Source of the DNA: Centipeda felix
Lineage (GTDB): Bacteria; Bacillota; Negativicutes; Selenomonadales; Selenomonadaceae
Assembly: GCF_900186465.1 (NCBI RefSeq)
Contig: NZ_LT891959.1
Location: 580,921-644,920 of the forward strand
Direction: 5' to 3'
DNA: 64,000 nt
Shown here piece after piece: positions 1 through 7,051 of this stretch (positions are counted from its first letter, which is position 1; every line of letters starts with the position of its first letter). The translations under genes were made by a program, and so were the position numbers. Under the pieces are notes generated by a model. It was not told where the DNA came from and made no database searches. It saw only the letters and a program-made list of their open reading frames with translations.

Positions 1-175
1 CCAGCCCGTGCATGGATCCACTCCTGTCGAGGATCATCACGAGTTCAATGCGGCTCGGCTTTTCCTGCGGCGCAGCCGCTCTCGGTGTGCTGTCCTCTGC
101 CGCCTGTGCGGACGCCACGGCACAGGCGAGACAGAGCAGTACCGTCAGCAGGATGGATGAAAATTTTTTCCACAT
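1..175 (-). CDS. Secreted von Willebrand factor A domain protein (partial, N-terminus only)
   Basis: Only the first 58 codons lie in the window; the rest runs off the left edge. Translation of the minus strand begins MWKKFSSILLTVLLCLACA, a Lys-Lys n-region plus a hydrophobic stretch with a likely cleavage site after ASAQA. Residues about 42-56 read ELVMILDRSGSMHG, the D-x-S-G-S metal-ion (MIDAS) motif that opens a VWA domain. I chose the ATG at 175 because GGAGG lies 7 nt upstream; an in-frame ATG at 181 would leave only 1 nt. The protein is therefore probably exported and binds a divalent cation and a protein partner, but the C-terminal part that would define its job is not visible. Confidence 0.8.
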   Translation of the reverse strand, partial: MWKKFSSILLTVLLCLACAVASAQAAEDSTPRAAAPQEKPSRIELVMILDRSGSMHGL

Positions 176-242
176 GGTCATGCCTCCTATTTCTCAACTG
201 CTTTTTGAATGATAGCAATAGAATATGATATTCACATAAAAC

Positions 243-290
243 AAAAAAGGCTGTTGCATGGGGTCGCAAACTTCGTGTAACAGCCCCTTC
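243..290 (-). terminator. Hairpin terminator 3' of sigH and its repeat element
   Basis: A 10-bp stem (249-258 with 276-285, one G-T pair) is followed on the minus strand by TTTTTTG. The loop contains CGAAGTTTGC. It belongs to a family of similar hairpins seen elsewhere in this window. Confidence 0.7.
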
Positions 291-535
291 TTTGTGCCCC
301 TTCCACCGCTTGCGCGGTCCCCCTTGCTGACCTGTCCAAGAAGCAAGTCCACAGGACGAAGCTGATTGGGTAACAGGACGTATGGGAAAACGTCCCAAGA
401 ACACGAGCGACAGCGATGTGTGATTGGCTGACGTTGACCGCTCCCCGTGACCACGGGGAAGGCTTTTAGGATAACGGTATATTAGCTTTCCCCGCCGCGC
501 GGGGGAAGTGGCGAGCGCAGCGAGCCGATGGGGGG
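291..535. repeat. Dispersed intergenic repeat, copy A
   Basis: This stretch fills the gap between the sigH stop codon and the terminator at 243-290. About 170 bases from 295 are the same as 33549-33718 with two substitutions seen by eye (A/T in AACAGGACG and C/T in the CCCCGTGACCACGGGG palindrome). It contains several small dyads, such as GTCC-ACA-GGAC and CTTGCT...AGCAAG. Copy A also carries an extra inverted repeat, TTCCCC...GGGGAA, before the shared GTGGCGAGCGCAGCGAGCCGATG end. One minus-strand frame is open in both copies (ending KGDRASGGRGTK), but I see no start or codon-level conservation that would make it a gene. Confidence 0.85.
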
Positions 536-560
536 TATGCAATGGTCCCTTGATGTTTCT

Positions 561-1400
561 TTATTCCTGTGCGCGTCCCACGCGGTTGATGGTCGTCAGT
601 CCGCGATAGACTGTCCCGATGTCGAGCTCGTCCCCGCGCGACTCCATGTATTTCTCCAGCTTGCGCTTAACGCGCTGCAGCGCATTGTCGATGGATTTGA
701 CCTGACGATGCAGGTCGACGGCGATCTCCTGATAGGATTTGCCGTCGAGGTAGCTCATGAGGACGCGCCACTCAAGGTCGCTGAGGATTTCCTCCATTTT
801 CTGCTCGATGTCGATGAATTCCTCGTGACTGATGACGAGTTCCTCGGGGTCGCTGATGCGCGCACCGGAGAGCACGTCGAGCAGGGTGCGGTCAGAGTCC
901 TCGTCGTAGATGGGCTTGTTCAGTGAGACGTAGGAGTTGAGCGGGATGTGTTTCTGCCGCGTCGCCGTCTTGATCGCCGTGATGATCTGGCGCGTCACGC
1001 ATAGCTCCGCAAACGCACGAAACGATGAGAGCTTGTCCGGGCGGTAGTCACGAATCGCCTTGAAGAAGCCGATCATGCCCTCCTGCACGATGTCCTCGCG
1101 GTCTGCACCGATGAGGAAGTAGGAGCGTGCCTTGGAGCGCACGAAGTTACGGTATTTGTTGATGAGATAGTCGAGTGCCTCATCACCGCGCTCGCCGCGA
1201 ATGTGGGCGAGGAGATCCTCATCCGAGCAGCCGTCATAGATGCTGTTTTCCGCCGTCTCGTCTGCGTAGGTGTCCCCATCGGCAGCGAGCTCGCCCGTAT
1301 CCATCTCCTCCGACACGGAACGTTCTTCATCCAATAGGGGCTTTTGCTTTTCGCCGTAAAAAATCATACGATGCACCGTCTTCCCATGCTTCCGGTGCAT
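561..1400 (-). CDS. sigH: RNA polymerase sigma-H-type factor
   Basis: Sigma-70 family factor that directs core RNA polymerase to an alternative promoter set. Region 2 is clear (DEDLLAHIRGERGDEALDY, then REDIVQEGMIGFFKAIRDY), followed by a region 4 helix-turn-helix (SYQEIAVDLHRQVKSIDNAL). It matches the SigH/Spo0H family of Firmicutes, usually about 215-220 residues; this one is about 279 because of an acidic N-terminal extension of roughly 60 residues. The ATG at 1400 has AGGTG 6 nt upstream and sits about 30 nt below a strong promoter, which supports the long form; GTG 1409 and ATG 1367 are alternatives. It lies downstream of rplL, where rpoB would normally be. In a lineage where sporulation is mostly lost, its role is probably stress or competence-like regulation (inference). 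Confidence 0.9.
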   Translation of the reverse strand: MHRKHGKTVHRMIFYGEKQKPLLDEERSVSEEMDTGELAADGDTYADETAENSIYDGCSDEDLLAHIRGERGDEALDYLINKYRNFVRSKARSYFLIGADREDIVQEGMIGFFKAIRDYRPDKLSSFRAFAELCVTRQIITAIKTATRQKHIPLNSYVSLNKPIYDEDSDRTLLDVLSGARISDPEELVISHEEFIDIEQKMEEILSDLEWRVLMSYLDGKSYQEIAVDLHRQVKSIDNALQRVKRKLEKYMESRGDELDIGTVYRGLTTINRVGRAQE

Positions 1401-1435
1401 GGCAGTCACCTGCCACGCACAATCGTCCCATGATT

Positions 1436-1465
1436 ATTATAACTCTATTGCAAAAGTCCCGTCAA
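1436..1465 (-). promoter_or_regulatory. sigH promoter
   Basis: On the minus strand, TTGACG (1460-1465) is separated by 18 bp from a perfect TATAAT (1436-1441). The -35 box overlaps the T-run of the rplL terminator. Confidence 0.75.
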
Positions 1466-1469
1466 GAGA

Positions 1470-1513
1470 CAAAAAGGACTGTGCATGATGGTTCTCACCT
1501 CATGCACAGTCCC
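1470..1513 (-). terminator. rplJL operon terminator
   Basis: Perfect 13-bp stem GGACTGTGCATGA / TCATGCACAGTCC (1476-1512), followed on the minus strand by TTTTTGTC. It separates rplL from the sigH promoter. Confidence 0.9.
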
Positions 1514-1571
1514 TATTTGTCCCCCTTCCCCGCCAAACGGAGAAAGTTATGGGGAAGAGAAAAAACTTAGA

Positions 1572-1943
1572 TTACTTCAGCTCGACCGTTGCGCCAGCCT
1601 CTTCGAGCTTCTTCTTGAGCTCTTCGGCCTCAGCCTTGGCGATATTCTCCTTGACCGGCTTCGGTGCGCCGTCAACGAGCTCCTTCGCTTCCTTCAGGCC
1701 GAGACCCGTTGCCTCACGAACGGCCTTGATGACGTTGATCTTCTTGTCGCCTGCTGCTGCGAGAACGACGGTGAACTCCGTCTTCTCCTCGCCGCCCGCA
1801 GCCGGAGCAGCGCCGCCGACAGCAGCAACTGCGACCGGTGCAGCTGCGCTGACACCGAATTTCTCCTCCATTGCCTTCACGAGCTCGGAGAGTTCGAGAA
1901 CGGTCATGTTCTCAATGGCTTCCAGAATCTGATCCTTGTTCAT
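1572..1943 (-). CDS. rplL: 50S ribosomal protein L7/L12
   Basis: Stalk protein of the large ribosomal subunit that recruits translation GTPases. The 123-residue sequence has the usual parts: N-terminal dimerisation helix ([20 protein letters not shown]), an Ala/Gly-rich hinge around residues 35-55, and a C-terminal domain with [20 protein letters not shown] and a [10 protein letters not shown] segment. Start at 1943 because GGAGG lies 8 nt upstream; an in-frame ATG at 1958 includes the SD itself. It follows rplJ by about 45 nt in the same operon and is followed by a strong terminator, not by rpoB. Confidence 0.98.
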   Translation of the reverse strand: MNKDQILEAIENMTVLELSELVKAMEEKFGVSAAAPVAVAAVGGAAPAAGGEEKTEFTVVLAAAGDKKINVIKAVREATGLGLKEAKELVDGAPKPVKENIAKAEAEELKKKLEEAGATVELK

Positions 1944-1988
1944 GCTGTATACCTCCAATAGTATGTAAATTCTCTCTCAATCGTATGT

Positions 1989-2525
1989 TTATGCGGATGC
2001 CTTCTGCGCACGCACAGCCTCAAGCACATAGACGGCATTGCGGATAACGCCCTGCAGTACGTTGACCGTGTTCGAGATCGGCGCATTCATGCTGCCCATG
2101 AGCTTTGCGATAAGCTCTTCGCGCGACGGGAGCGATGCGAGCGCCTGAACCTCAGCCGTCTCGATGACCTTGCCCTCAACGGTACCGACCTTGACGGACA
2201 GGATCCCCTTCTCGTCGAGCTTGTTTTTCTTGATGTAGCCGCAGATGACCTTCGCCGGAGCGACGGCATCGTCTGCCGAGAACGCAAATGCGGTCGTGCC
2301 CTCAAGGTGCGGATCGAGCCCCTCAAGACCAAGCGCATCTGCCGCACGGCGCAGCATCGTGTTCTTTACGACGTGATAGGAGACGCCCGCAGCGCGCAGC
2401 TCGCGGCGCAGCTCCGTATCCTGTGCAACGGTGAGACCGCTGTACGTCGTAAAGACAGCTCCTTTCGCCGAGGAGAGCTGCTCTTTCAGCTTCTCGACGA
2501 TGACTTCTTTCTTGTGATCTGCCAT
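1989..2525 (-). CDS. rplJ: 50S ribosomal protein L10
   Basis: Base of the ribosomal stalk; binds 23S rRNA and the L7/L12 dimers. The 178-residue protein starts MADHKKEVIVEKLKEQLSSA and contains the family segment YSGLTVAQDTELRRELRAAG followed by VVKNTMLRRA. AAGGAGGG lies about 8 nt before the ATG. The gene is preceded by the L10 leader and attenuator, so its expression is expected to be autoregulated by L10(L7/L12)4 binding, as known for Firmicutes. Confidence 0.98.
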   Translation of the reverse strand: MADHKKEVIVEKLKEQLSSAKGAVFTTYSGLTVAQDTELRRELRAAGVSYHVVKNTMLRRAADALGLEGLDPHLEGTTAFAFSADDAVAPAKVICGYIKKNKLDEKGILSVKVGTVEGKVIETAEVQALASLPSREELIAKLMGSMNAPISNTVNVLQGVIRNAVYVLEAVRAQKASA

Positions 2526-2687
2526 GTAATCATTTCCCTCCTTTCTTGTCGCCGTTCATCTTGGCACGTCCTTCCGTTCTCGCCGCGTCGGAACATCCTC
2601 CACGCAGGACTTAACTGCGCGTCCGGTGTTCCTCCTTGCTCAAACAAAAATCCGCACCAATCTGGACGGCTCTTATTCTTTCCAATG

Positions 2688-2812
2688 AAAAATCTCCGGC
2701 TGCTATCCTGCCGGAGATGAATGTTCAAATTCACGTCCGGCCTCGGCAGGCGACTATGTCGTTAGATGCTTGCGCAAACCTGCTGTCTACAGCCCGGGGA
2801 AATTCCGTGCGC
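2688..2812 (-). promoter_or_regulatory. Ribosomal protein L10 leader with attenuator
   Basis: The minus strand between rplA and rplJ carries the L10-leader signature GTAGACAGCAGGTT ... GCCTGCCGAGGC (about 2733-2792). An intrinsic terminator follows: stem ATCTCCGGC / GCCGGAGAT with TTTTT (2690-2718). In known L10 leaders, binding of the L10-L7/L12 complex favours termination. About 165 nt follow between the attenuator and rplJ, including a further dyad (GGAACA ... TGTTCC, about 2594-2634). Confidence 0.85.
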
Positions 2813-2820
2813 TGCTAAAA

Positions 2821-3504
2821 TTAGCTGAGCGCAACGGGAACGGCGGGTCCCATCGTCGCCACAACGGTGATGGAGCGGATGTACTGCCCCTTTGCCGCTG
2901 CCGGCTTCACGCGAATCAGCGTGTCGATGATCGCCTGATAGTTTTCGCGGAGTTTCTCCGCATCAAAGGAGGCCTTCCCGATGGGAACGTGGACGTTGCC
3001 CGCCTTGTCTGTGCGGTACTCCACCTGACCTGCCTTGATTTCGCCGATGGCTTTCTTCAGATCCATCGTGACCGTGCCGAGCTTCGGGTTCGGCATGAGT
3101 CCGCGCGGACCGAGAACCTTACCGAGGCGGCCGACCGTGCCCATCATGTCGGGTGTAGCGACAGCAACATCGAAGTCGAGCCATCCGCCCTGGATCTTCT
3201 GCACGATCTCATCCGAGCCGACGAAGTCAGCTCCTGCTGCCTCAGCCTCAGCGACCTTCTCGCCCTTTGCAAAGACGAGCACGCGCTGGGTCTTGCCCGT
3301 GCCATGCGGCAGGACAAGGGCGCCGCGCACCTGCTGATCCGCATACTTCGGATCGACGCCGAGGCGCACGTGCAGCTCGATGGTCTCGTCGAATTTGGCC
3401 GTTGCCGTCTTCTTGACGAGTTCCATCGCTTCCTGCGAAGTGTAGAGTTTGCCGCTCTCGATCAGCTTCGCAGCGTCTTGGTATTTCTTACCAACCTTTG
3501 CCAT
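2821..3504 (-). CDS. rplA: 50S ribosomal protein L1
   Basis: Large-subunit protein of the L1 stalk, which helps release deacylated tRNA; in many bacteria it also represses its own mRNA. The 227-residue protein starts [19 protein letters not shown] and has the core [21 protein letters not shown] and the signature [20 protein letters not shown] near residues 125-145. Length is normal. It lies 58 nt downstream of rplK and ends at the L10 leader. Confidence 0.98.
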   Translation of the reverse strand: MAKVGKKYQDAAKLIESGKLYTSQEAMELVKKTATAKFDETIELHVRLGVDPKYADQQVRGALVLPHGTGKTQRVLVFAKGEKVAEAEAAGADFVGSDEIVQKIQGGWLDFDVAVATPDMMGTVGRLGKVLGPRGLMPNPKLGTVTMDLKKAIGEIKAGQVEYRTDKAGNVHVPIGKASFDAEKLRENYQAIIDTLIRVKPAAAKGQYIRSITVVATMGPAVPVALS

Positions 3505-3562
3505 GAATAACTCCCTTCGTGGTCATAACGGGCGTACGCCCTTCCACTTGATCAACGGACAA

Positions 3563-3988
3563 TTAGTCCGTGATCTCAATGCCCATGCTGCGGGCCGTGC
3601 CCTCGATCATGGACGTTGCCGCCTCGATCGATGCGGCGTTCAGATCCGGCATCTTGGACTCTGCGATCTCGCGTGCCTTCGCGCGCGGGAGCTTTGCGAC
3701 CTTCGTCTTGTTCGGCTCGCCCGACGCCTTTTCAATGCCCGCCGCCTTCTTCAGCAGAACTGCTGCCGGAGGGGTCTTCGTGATAAAGGTAAAGGAACGA
3801 TCCTCAAAGACTGTGATCTCAACCGGAATGATGAGCCCCGCCTGCTTCGCCGTGCGTTCGTTGAAGTCCTTGACGAATGCCATGATATTGACGCCCGCCT
3901 GACCAAGCGCAGGTCCGACCGGAGGAGCCGGTGTCGCCTTCCCCGCAGGAACCTGCAGCTTTACGACACGCGCAACCTTCTTTGCCAT
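3563..3988 (-). CDS. rplK: 50S ribosomal protein L11
   Basis: Binds the GTPase-associated region of 23S rRNA and is needed for RelA activation and thiostrepton sensitivity in known systems. The 141-residue protein starts [18 protein letters not shown] and shows [19 protein letters not shown] plus the C-terminal RNA-binding domain ending [12 protein letters not shown]. Start at 3988 because GGAGG is 9 nt upstream and the sequence then begins with the family-typical MAKK; ATG 3994 would be only 3 nt from the SD. Confidence 0.98.
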   Translation of the reverse strand: MAKKVARVVKLQVPAGKATPAPPVGPALGQAGVNIMAFVKDFNERTAKQAGLIIPVEITVFEDRSFTFITKTPPAAVLLKKAAGIEKASGEPNKTKVAKLPRAKAREIAESKMPDLNAASIEAATSMIEGTARSMGIEITD

Positions 3989-4033
3989 CCACATTCACCT
4001 CCTTTCGGTGAAAAATCAGCGGTATATCTGATC

Positions 4034-4585
4034 TCAGATCCGTTCGACCTGATCGATCTCGACATCCAGTGGGGTTCCGTCCACATCGACCTGCACGCGC
4101 ATACTCGACGTGTCGATCGACGTGATCTTGCCCGCGTAGTCCTCGAATGCGCCCGAGATGATGCGCACCGTGTCACCGATATCCACCTTGGCGCGGCGTT
4201 TCGGTGCCCCGCCCACCGAGCCGGAGAGGATGCGTTCCGCCTCCTCCGCCGTCAGCGGAATGGGGTGCTTCTCCGAGCCGACAAAGCCCGTGACGCCCGT
4301 CGTGTTGCGCACGACGTACCACGAGTGCTCATCGACAATCATGTCAACGAGGACGTAGCCCGGGAATACCTTGCGCGGGACGACCTTTTCCTTGCCGTCC
4401 TTGACCTCGATCTCGTTCTCCACGGGCACGACGACGTTAAAGATCATCTCGCTCATGCTCGCCGAGTGCATGAGGCGTTCAAGGTTTGCCTTGACCTTGT
4501 TCTCATACCCCGAGTAGGTGTGGATGACATACCATGCGCGATGCGGATTTGCCTGCCGGAGATTGAGTTCTTCCTTGTCTGCCAT
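4034..4585 (-). CDS. nusG: Transcription termination/antitermination protein NusG
   Basis: Binds RNA polymerase and couples it to Rho or the ribosome. The 183-residue protein contains the NGN domain (AWYVIHTYSGYENKVKANLE, then VFPGYVLVDM and a WYVVRNTTGVTGFVG segment) and a C-terminal KOW domain (IGDTVRIISGAFEDYAGKI). Start at 4585 (MADKEELN), with GGTGAGG just upstream; the open frame further 5' overlaps secE in another frame and is not coding. It sits between secE and rplK, the standard order. Confidence 0.97.
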   Translation of the reverse strand: MADKEELNLRQANPHRAWYVIHTYSGYENKVKANLERLMHSASMSEMIFNVVVPVENEIEVKDGKEKVVPRKVFPGYVLVDMIVDEHSWYVVRNTTGVTGFVGSEKHPIPLTAEEAERILSGSVGGAPKRRAKVDIGDTVRIISGAFEDYAGKITSIDTSSMRVQVDVDGTPLDVEIDQVERI

Positions 4586-4599
4586 GTCCCTCACCCCGT

Positions 4600-4785
4600 C
4601 TAGTAATGCAGGATAACCTGAAAGATGCGCGCAAAAATAGTGTCGCAGATCCAGATGAGCGCGCAGACGACGACGATCGCAATGCCGACAACACCGGTGT
4701 AGGTGACCAGCTCGCGCCGCGTCGACCACGAGACCTTCTTCATCTCGGCGACGACTTCCCGCAGGAATTTCACAATCTTTCCCAT
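4600..4785 (-). CDS. secE: Preprotein translocase subunit SecE
   Basis: Small membrane subunit of the SecYEG translocon. The 61-residue protein has the Firmicutes form: a short amphipathic cytoplasmic helix (VKFLREVVAEMKKVSWSTRR, with the conserved V-x-W-x-T/S-R-x-E pattern) and a single membrane span (TYTGVVGIAIVVVCALIWI). It lies 14 nt upstream of nusG and 11 nt downstream of rpmG, so the three are probably co-transcribed. Confidence 0.96.
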   Translation of the reverse strand: MGKIVKFLREVVAEMKKVSWSTRRELVTYTGVVGIAIVVVCALIWICDTIFARIFQVILHY

Positions 4786-4796
4786 GATGCGGGCGC

Positions 4797-4946
4797 TTAC
4801 TTCGTCTCTTTGTGCGGCGTGTGCTTGCGGCAGAACTTGCAGTACTTGCTGAACTCCAGACGATCCGGATTGTTCTTCTTGTTCTTGTTCGTGCGATAGT
4901 TGCGGCTATGGCACTCCGTGCACTCAAGCGTAATGTTGTTGCGCAT
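4797..4946 (-). CDS. rpmG: 50S ribosomal protein L33
   Basis: A 49-residue gene translated from the minus strand. It starts [17 protein letters not shown] and ends [12 protein letters not shown]. Two Cys pairs (CTEC at residues 9-12 and CKFC at 36-39) make it the zinc-binding form of L33. AAGGAG lies about 10 nt upstream of the ATG. It is the first gene of the rpmG-secE-nusG transcript and lies just below a good promoter. Length is typical for the family. Confidence 0.96.
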   Translation of the reverse strand: MRNNITLECTECHSRNYRTNKNKKNNPDRLEFSKYCKFCRKHTPHKETK

Positions 4947-4995
4947 GAATATCGACTCTCCTTGTTAGTTTTCATGACACGAAATCACTCGTATC

Positions 4996-5024
4996 AATTT
5001 ATCATACTTGGAAAATGCTGTCAA
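4996..5024 (-). promoter_or_regulatory. rpmG-secE-nusG promoter
   Basis: Minus strand TTGACA (5019-5024), 17 bp, TAAATT (4996-5001), about 50 nt before the rpmG start. Confidence 0.75.
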
Positions 5025-5075
5025 CGCATGAAGTACATTTTCCCTAAGGAGACACCGGAGTGCTCCCTGAAAGCA

Positions 5076-5100
5076 TAAAAGAACCCCCGTTGCGGGGGGA
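5076..5100 (-). terminator. Terminator of the five-tRNA operon
   Basis: Minus-strand stem CCCCCGCAACGGGGG followed by TTCTTTTA, 10-30 nt after the tRNA-Met 3' end. Confidence 0.8.
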
Positions 5101-5110
5101 TCAAGCAAAA

Positions 5111-5187
5111 TGGTGGCGGCACAGAGATTTGAACTCCGGACACTGCGGGTATGAACCGCATGCTCTAGCCAACTGAGCTATGCCGCC
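5111..5187 (-). tRNA. tRNA-Met (CAT), elongator type
   Basis: 77 nt including an encoded CCA. Acceptor GGCGGCA pairs with TGCCGCC; the anticodon loop is TTCATAC. It begins with G and has a fully paired acceptor stem, unlike the two initiator genes nearby. A CAT-anticodon isoleucine tRNA cannot be fully excluded by eye, but the body resembles elongator Met. Confidence 0.88.
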
Positions 5188-5193
5188 GTTATA

Positions 5194-5269
5194 TGGAGCT
5201 GATGACCAGGATTGAACTGGTGACCTTATCCTTACCAAGGATACGCTCTGCCGACTGAGCTACACCAGC
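5194..5269 (-). tRNA. tRNA-Thr (GGT)
   Basis: 76 nt with encoded CCA. Acceptor GCTGGTG pairs with CATCAGC (one G-T pair); the anticodon loop TTGGTAA gives GGT. Confidence 0.92.
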
Positions 5270-5278
5270 GCACAGACT

Positions 5279-5354
<76 letters not shown>

Positions 5355-5362
5355 ATAAAAAG

Positions 5363-5449
5363 TGGTGGGCAGGGATGGATTCGAACCATCGTAATCCGAA
5401 GATGACAGATTTACAGTCTGTTGCCTTTAACCACTCGGCCACCTACCCA
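5363..5449 (-). tRNA. tRNA-Tyr (GTA)
   Basis: 87 nt class II tRNA with a long variable arm. The anticodon loop is CTGTAAA, acceptor TGGGTAG pairs with CTGCCCA, and CCA is encoded. Confidence 0.93.
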
Positions 5450-5460
5450 TGATATGCTAT

Positions 5461-5536
<76 letters not shown>

Positions 5537-5569
5537 ATGTTCTGTCGTGTGTTGCACTGACAATACGGT

Positions 5570-5598
5570 ATTATACGGCAAAGGAGCGGGCGCGTCAA
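5570..5598 (-). promoter_or_regulatory. tRNA operon promoter
   Basis: Minus strand TTGACG (5593-5598), 17 bp, TATAAT (5570-5575), about 34 nt before the first tRNA-fMet. Confidence 0.85.
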
Positions 5599-5609
5599 TA
5601 CCTAAAATA

Positions 5610-5660
5610 GAAAAAAAGGACGATAATGCGAAACTTTTTCGTTTCACACCATCGTCCTTG
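5610..5660 (-). terminator. Terminator of the phosphofructokinase gene
   Basis: Minus-strand stem AAGGACGAT / ATCGTCCTT with an inner GAAAC/GTTTC stem, followed by TTTTTTTCTATTTT. Confidence 0.9.
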
Positions 5661-5678
5661 AACATTTCTGTGGCGAAA

Positions 5679-6941
5679 TTACTCTGCGGCGTCGCCGTCA
5701 AAGAGATAGGAATAGCGTTCCTTGAACTCCTCCTGCGTCATGCGGTAGGCATTCGCAAGTCCCGGATCGTCGAGGTCGCCCTTTTCGAGGCGCATCATGA
5801 AACCGCGCGCGATACGGTAGTGGACGGAGCCGATGTTGACCTTGCGCACCTTCGTCTTGCCCGTCTCGGGGTCGCGAATCTCGTCGAAGCGCATCGGCAC
5901 CGCCTGATTGTCCTGGATCGTGATGATCGCGCCCGTGTCGCCCTGCATGAGGAACTTGACGGCGGAGTAGCCGAGCGAGCGGCAGTAGTCGATGTCATAG
6001 GCGATCGGTGCCGTGCAGCGCAGCTCGTAGCCGATCTCCTTGTCGATGACGCTGATGGTGATGCCGAGCTTCTTCGTCTCGGCGAGCACCGCCTGTTTGA
6101 TGATCTCGCCGAAGTCGAGCTCGCTGTAGCGGATGTGTCCGTGCTCGTCCGTGACGACGTTGCCGAGTTTGGCGAAGTCCTCCTCGGCGATCTTCTCGAT
6201 CACGCCCTCAGCGATGACGGCAACGCCGTAGTTGCGCCCCGTGAGGTAGCGCTTCACGATCGAGCCGACAATCACGTCGACGACCTGCTGCAGCGGAATC
6301 TTTTTCTGGGAGAACTCCTCGGGGATGATGGTGATCGCCGCGCCTGCGCTGCGCCCCATCCCTAGGGCGAGGTGCCCCGCTGTACGTCCCATGGCGATGG
6401 TGAAGTACCAGCGGTTGTTCGTCGTGCTCGCATCCTCCATGAGGTTCTCGATCTCCATCGTGCCGAAGGCACGCGCCGTCTCAAAGCCGAATGTCGGCAC
6501 GCCCTCGGGGAGCGGCAGGTCATTGTCGATGGTCTTCGGGACGTGGACGACGTTGATCGTGCGCCCCATCTTGCGTGCGTACTCGGAGACCGCCATGGAG
6601 CTGAATGCCGTGTCGTCGCCGCCGATGGTGACGAGATGCGTCACGCCGAGCTCGGTCAGCGTCTCGACCACGGTGCGGAGGTCGGATTCCTTCTTCGTCG
6701 GGTTGAAGCGCGACATCTTCAGAATGCAGCCGCCCGTCAGATGAATGCGGCTGATGTTTGCGGGCTCAAGGCGCACGTAGTTCTTCTCGCCGCGTGCAAT
6801 CCGCGAGAACCCGTCGTAGATGCCGAGCACATCCCACCCGTGCCGCGTTGCCTCACTGACCACGGCAGAGATGACGCTGTTGATGCCGGGGGCGGGGCCG
6901 CCACCGCAGATAATCGCAATCACATTCTTGATGCCAATCAT
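5679..6941 (-). CDS. pfp: 6-phosphofructokinase, PPi-dependent type
   Basis: Interconverts fructose 6-phosphate and fructose 1,6-bisphosphate. The 420-residue protein has the PFK fold motifs GGGPAPGIN (residues 13-21), GGDDT (107-111) and PKTIDND (135-141). In ATP enzymes the latter two are GGDG and PGTIDND; Asp in GGDD and Lys in PKTIDND are the known determinants of pyrophosphate use, so I call it PPi-dependent from these residues. AGAGGAGG lies about 7 nt before the ATG. A TTGACA near 7016-7021 may be part of its promoter, but no good -10 pairs with it. The fbp gene at 33.7 kb would give an independent reverse step. Confidence 0.88.
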   Translation of the reverse strand: MIGIKNVIAIICGGGPAPGINSVISAVVSEATRHGWDVLGIYDGFSRIARGEKNYVRLEPANISRIHLTGGCILKMSRFNPTKKESDLRTVVETLTELGVTHLVTIGGDDTAFSSMAVSEYARKMGRTINVVHVPKTIDNDLPLPEGVPTFGFETARAFGTMEIENLMEDASTTNNRWYFTIAMGRTAGHLALGMGRSAGAAITIIPEEFSQKKIPLQQVVDVIVGSIVKRYLTGRNYGVAVIAEGVIEKIAEEDFAKLGNVVTDEHGHIRYSELDFGEIIKQAVLAETKKLGITISVIDKEIGYELRCTAPIAYDIDYCRSLGYSAVKFLMQGDTGAIITIQDNQAVPMRFDEIRDPETGKTKVRKVNIGSVHYRIARGFMMRLEKGDLDDPGLANAYRMTQEEFKERYSYLFDGDAAE

Positions 6942-7051
6942 GAATATGCCTCCTCTTTAGAATTGTCTGTACTCCGTATAGATTCGACAAAATGAATTGT
7001 TTTCCTGCTCTCTTTGTCAACGATTCGTCACAGCTCGTATTTTCATACGAG

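Noticed and set aside
194-454. Minus-strand 86-codon frame inside repeat copy A, also open in copy B (ending KGDRASGGRGTK)
   Set aside because: The two copies are conserved equally at all positions because they are recent duplicates; no SD or plausible start, and it overlaps structured repeat DNA.
7034-7051. Hairpin CTCGTAT-TTTC-ATACGAG after the NERD gene as a terminator
   Set aside because: No T-run on the relevant strand; recorded only as a possible mRNA 3' structure.
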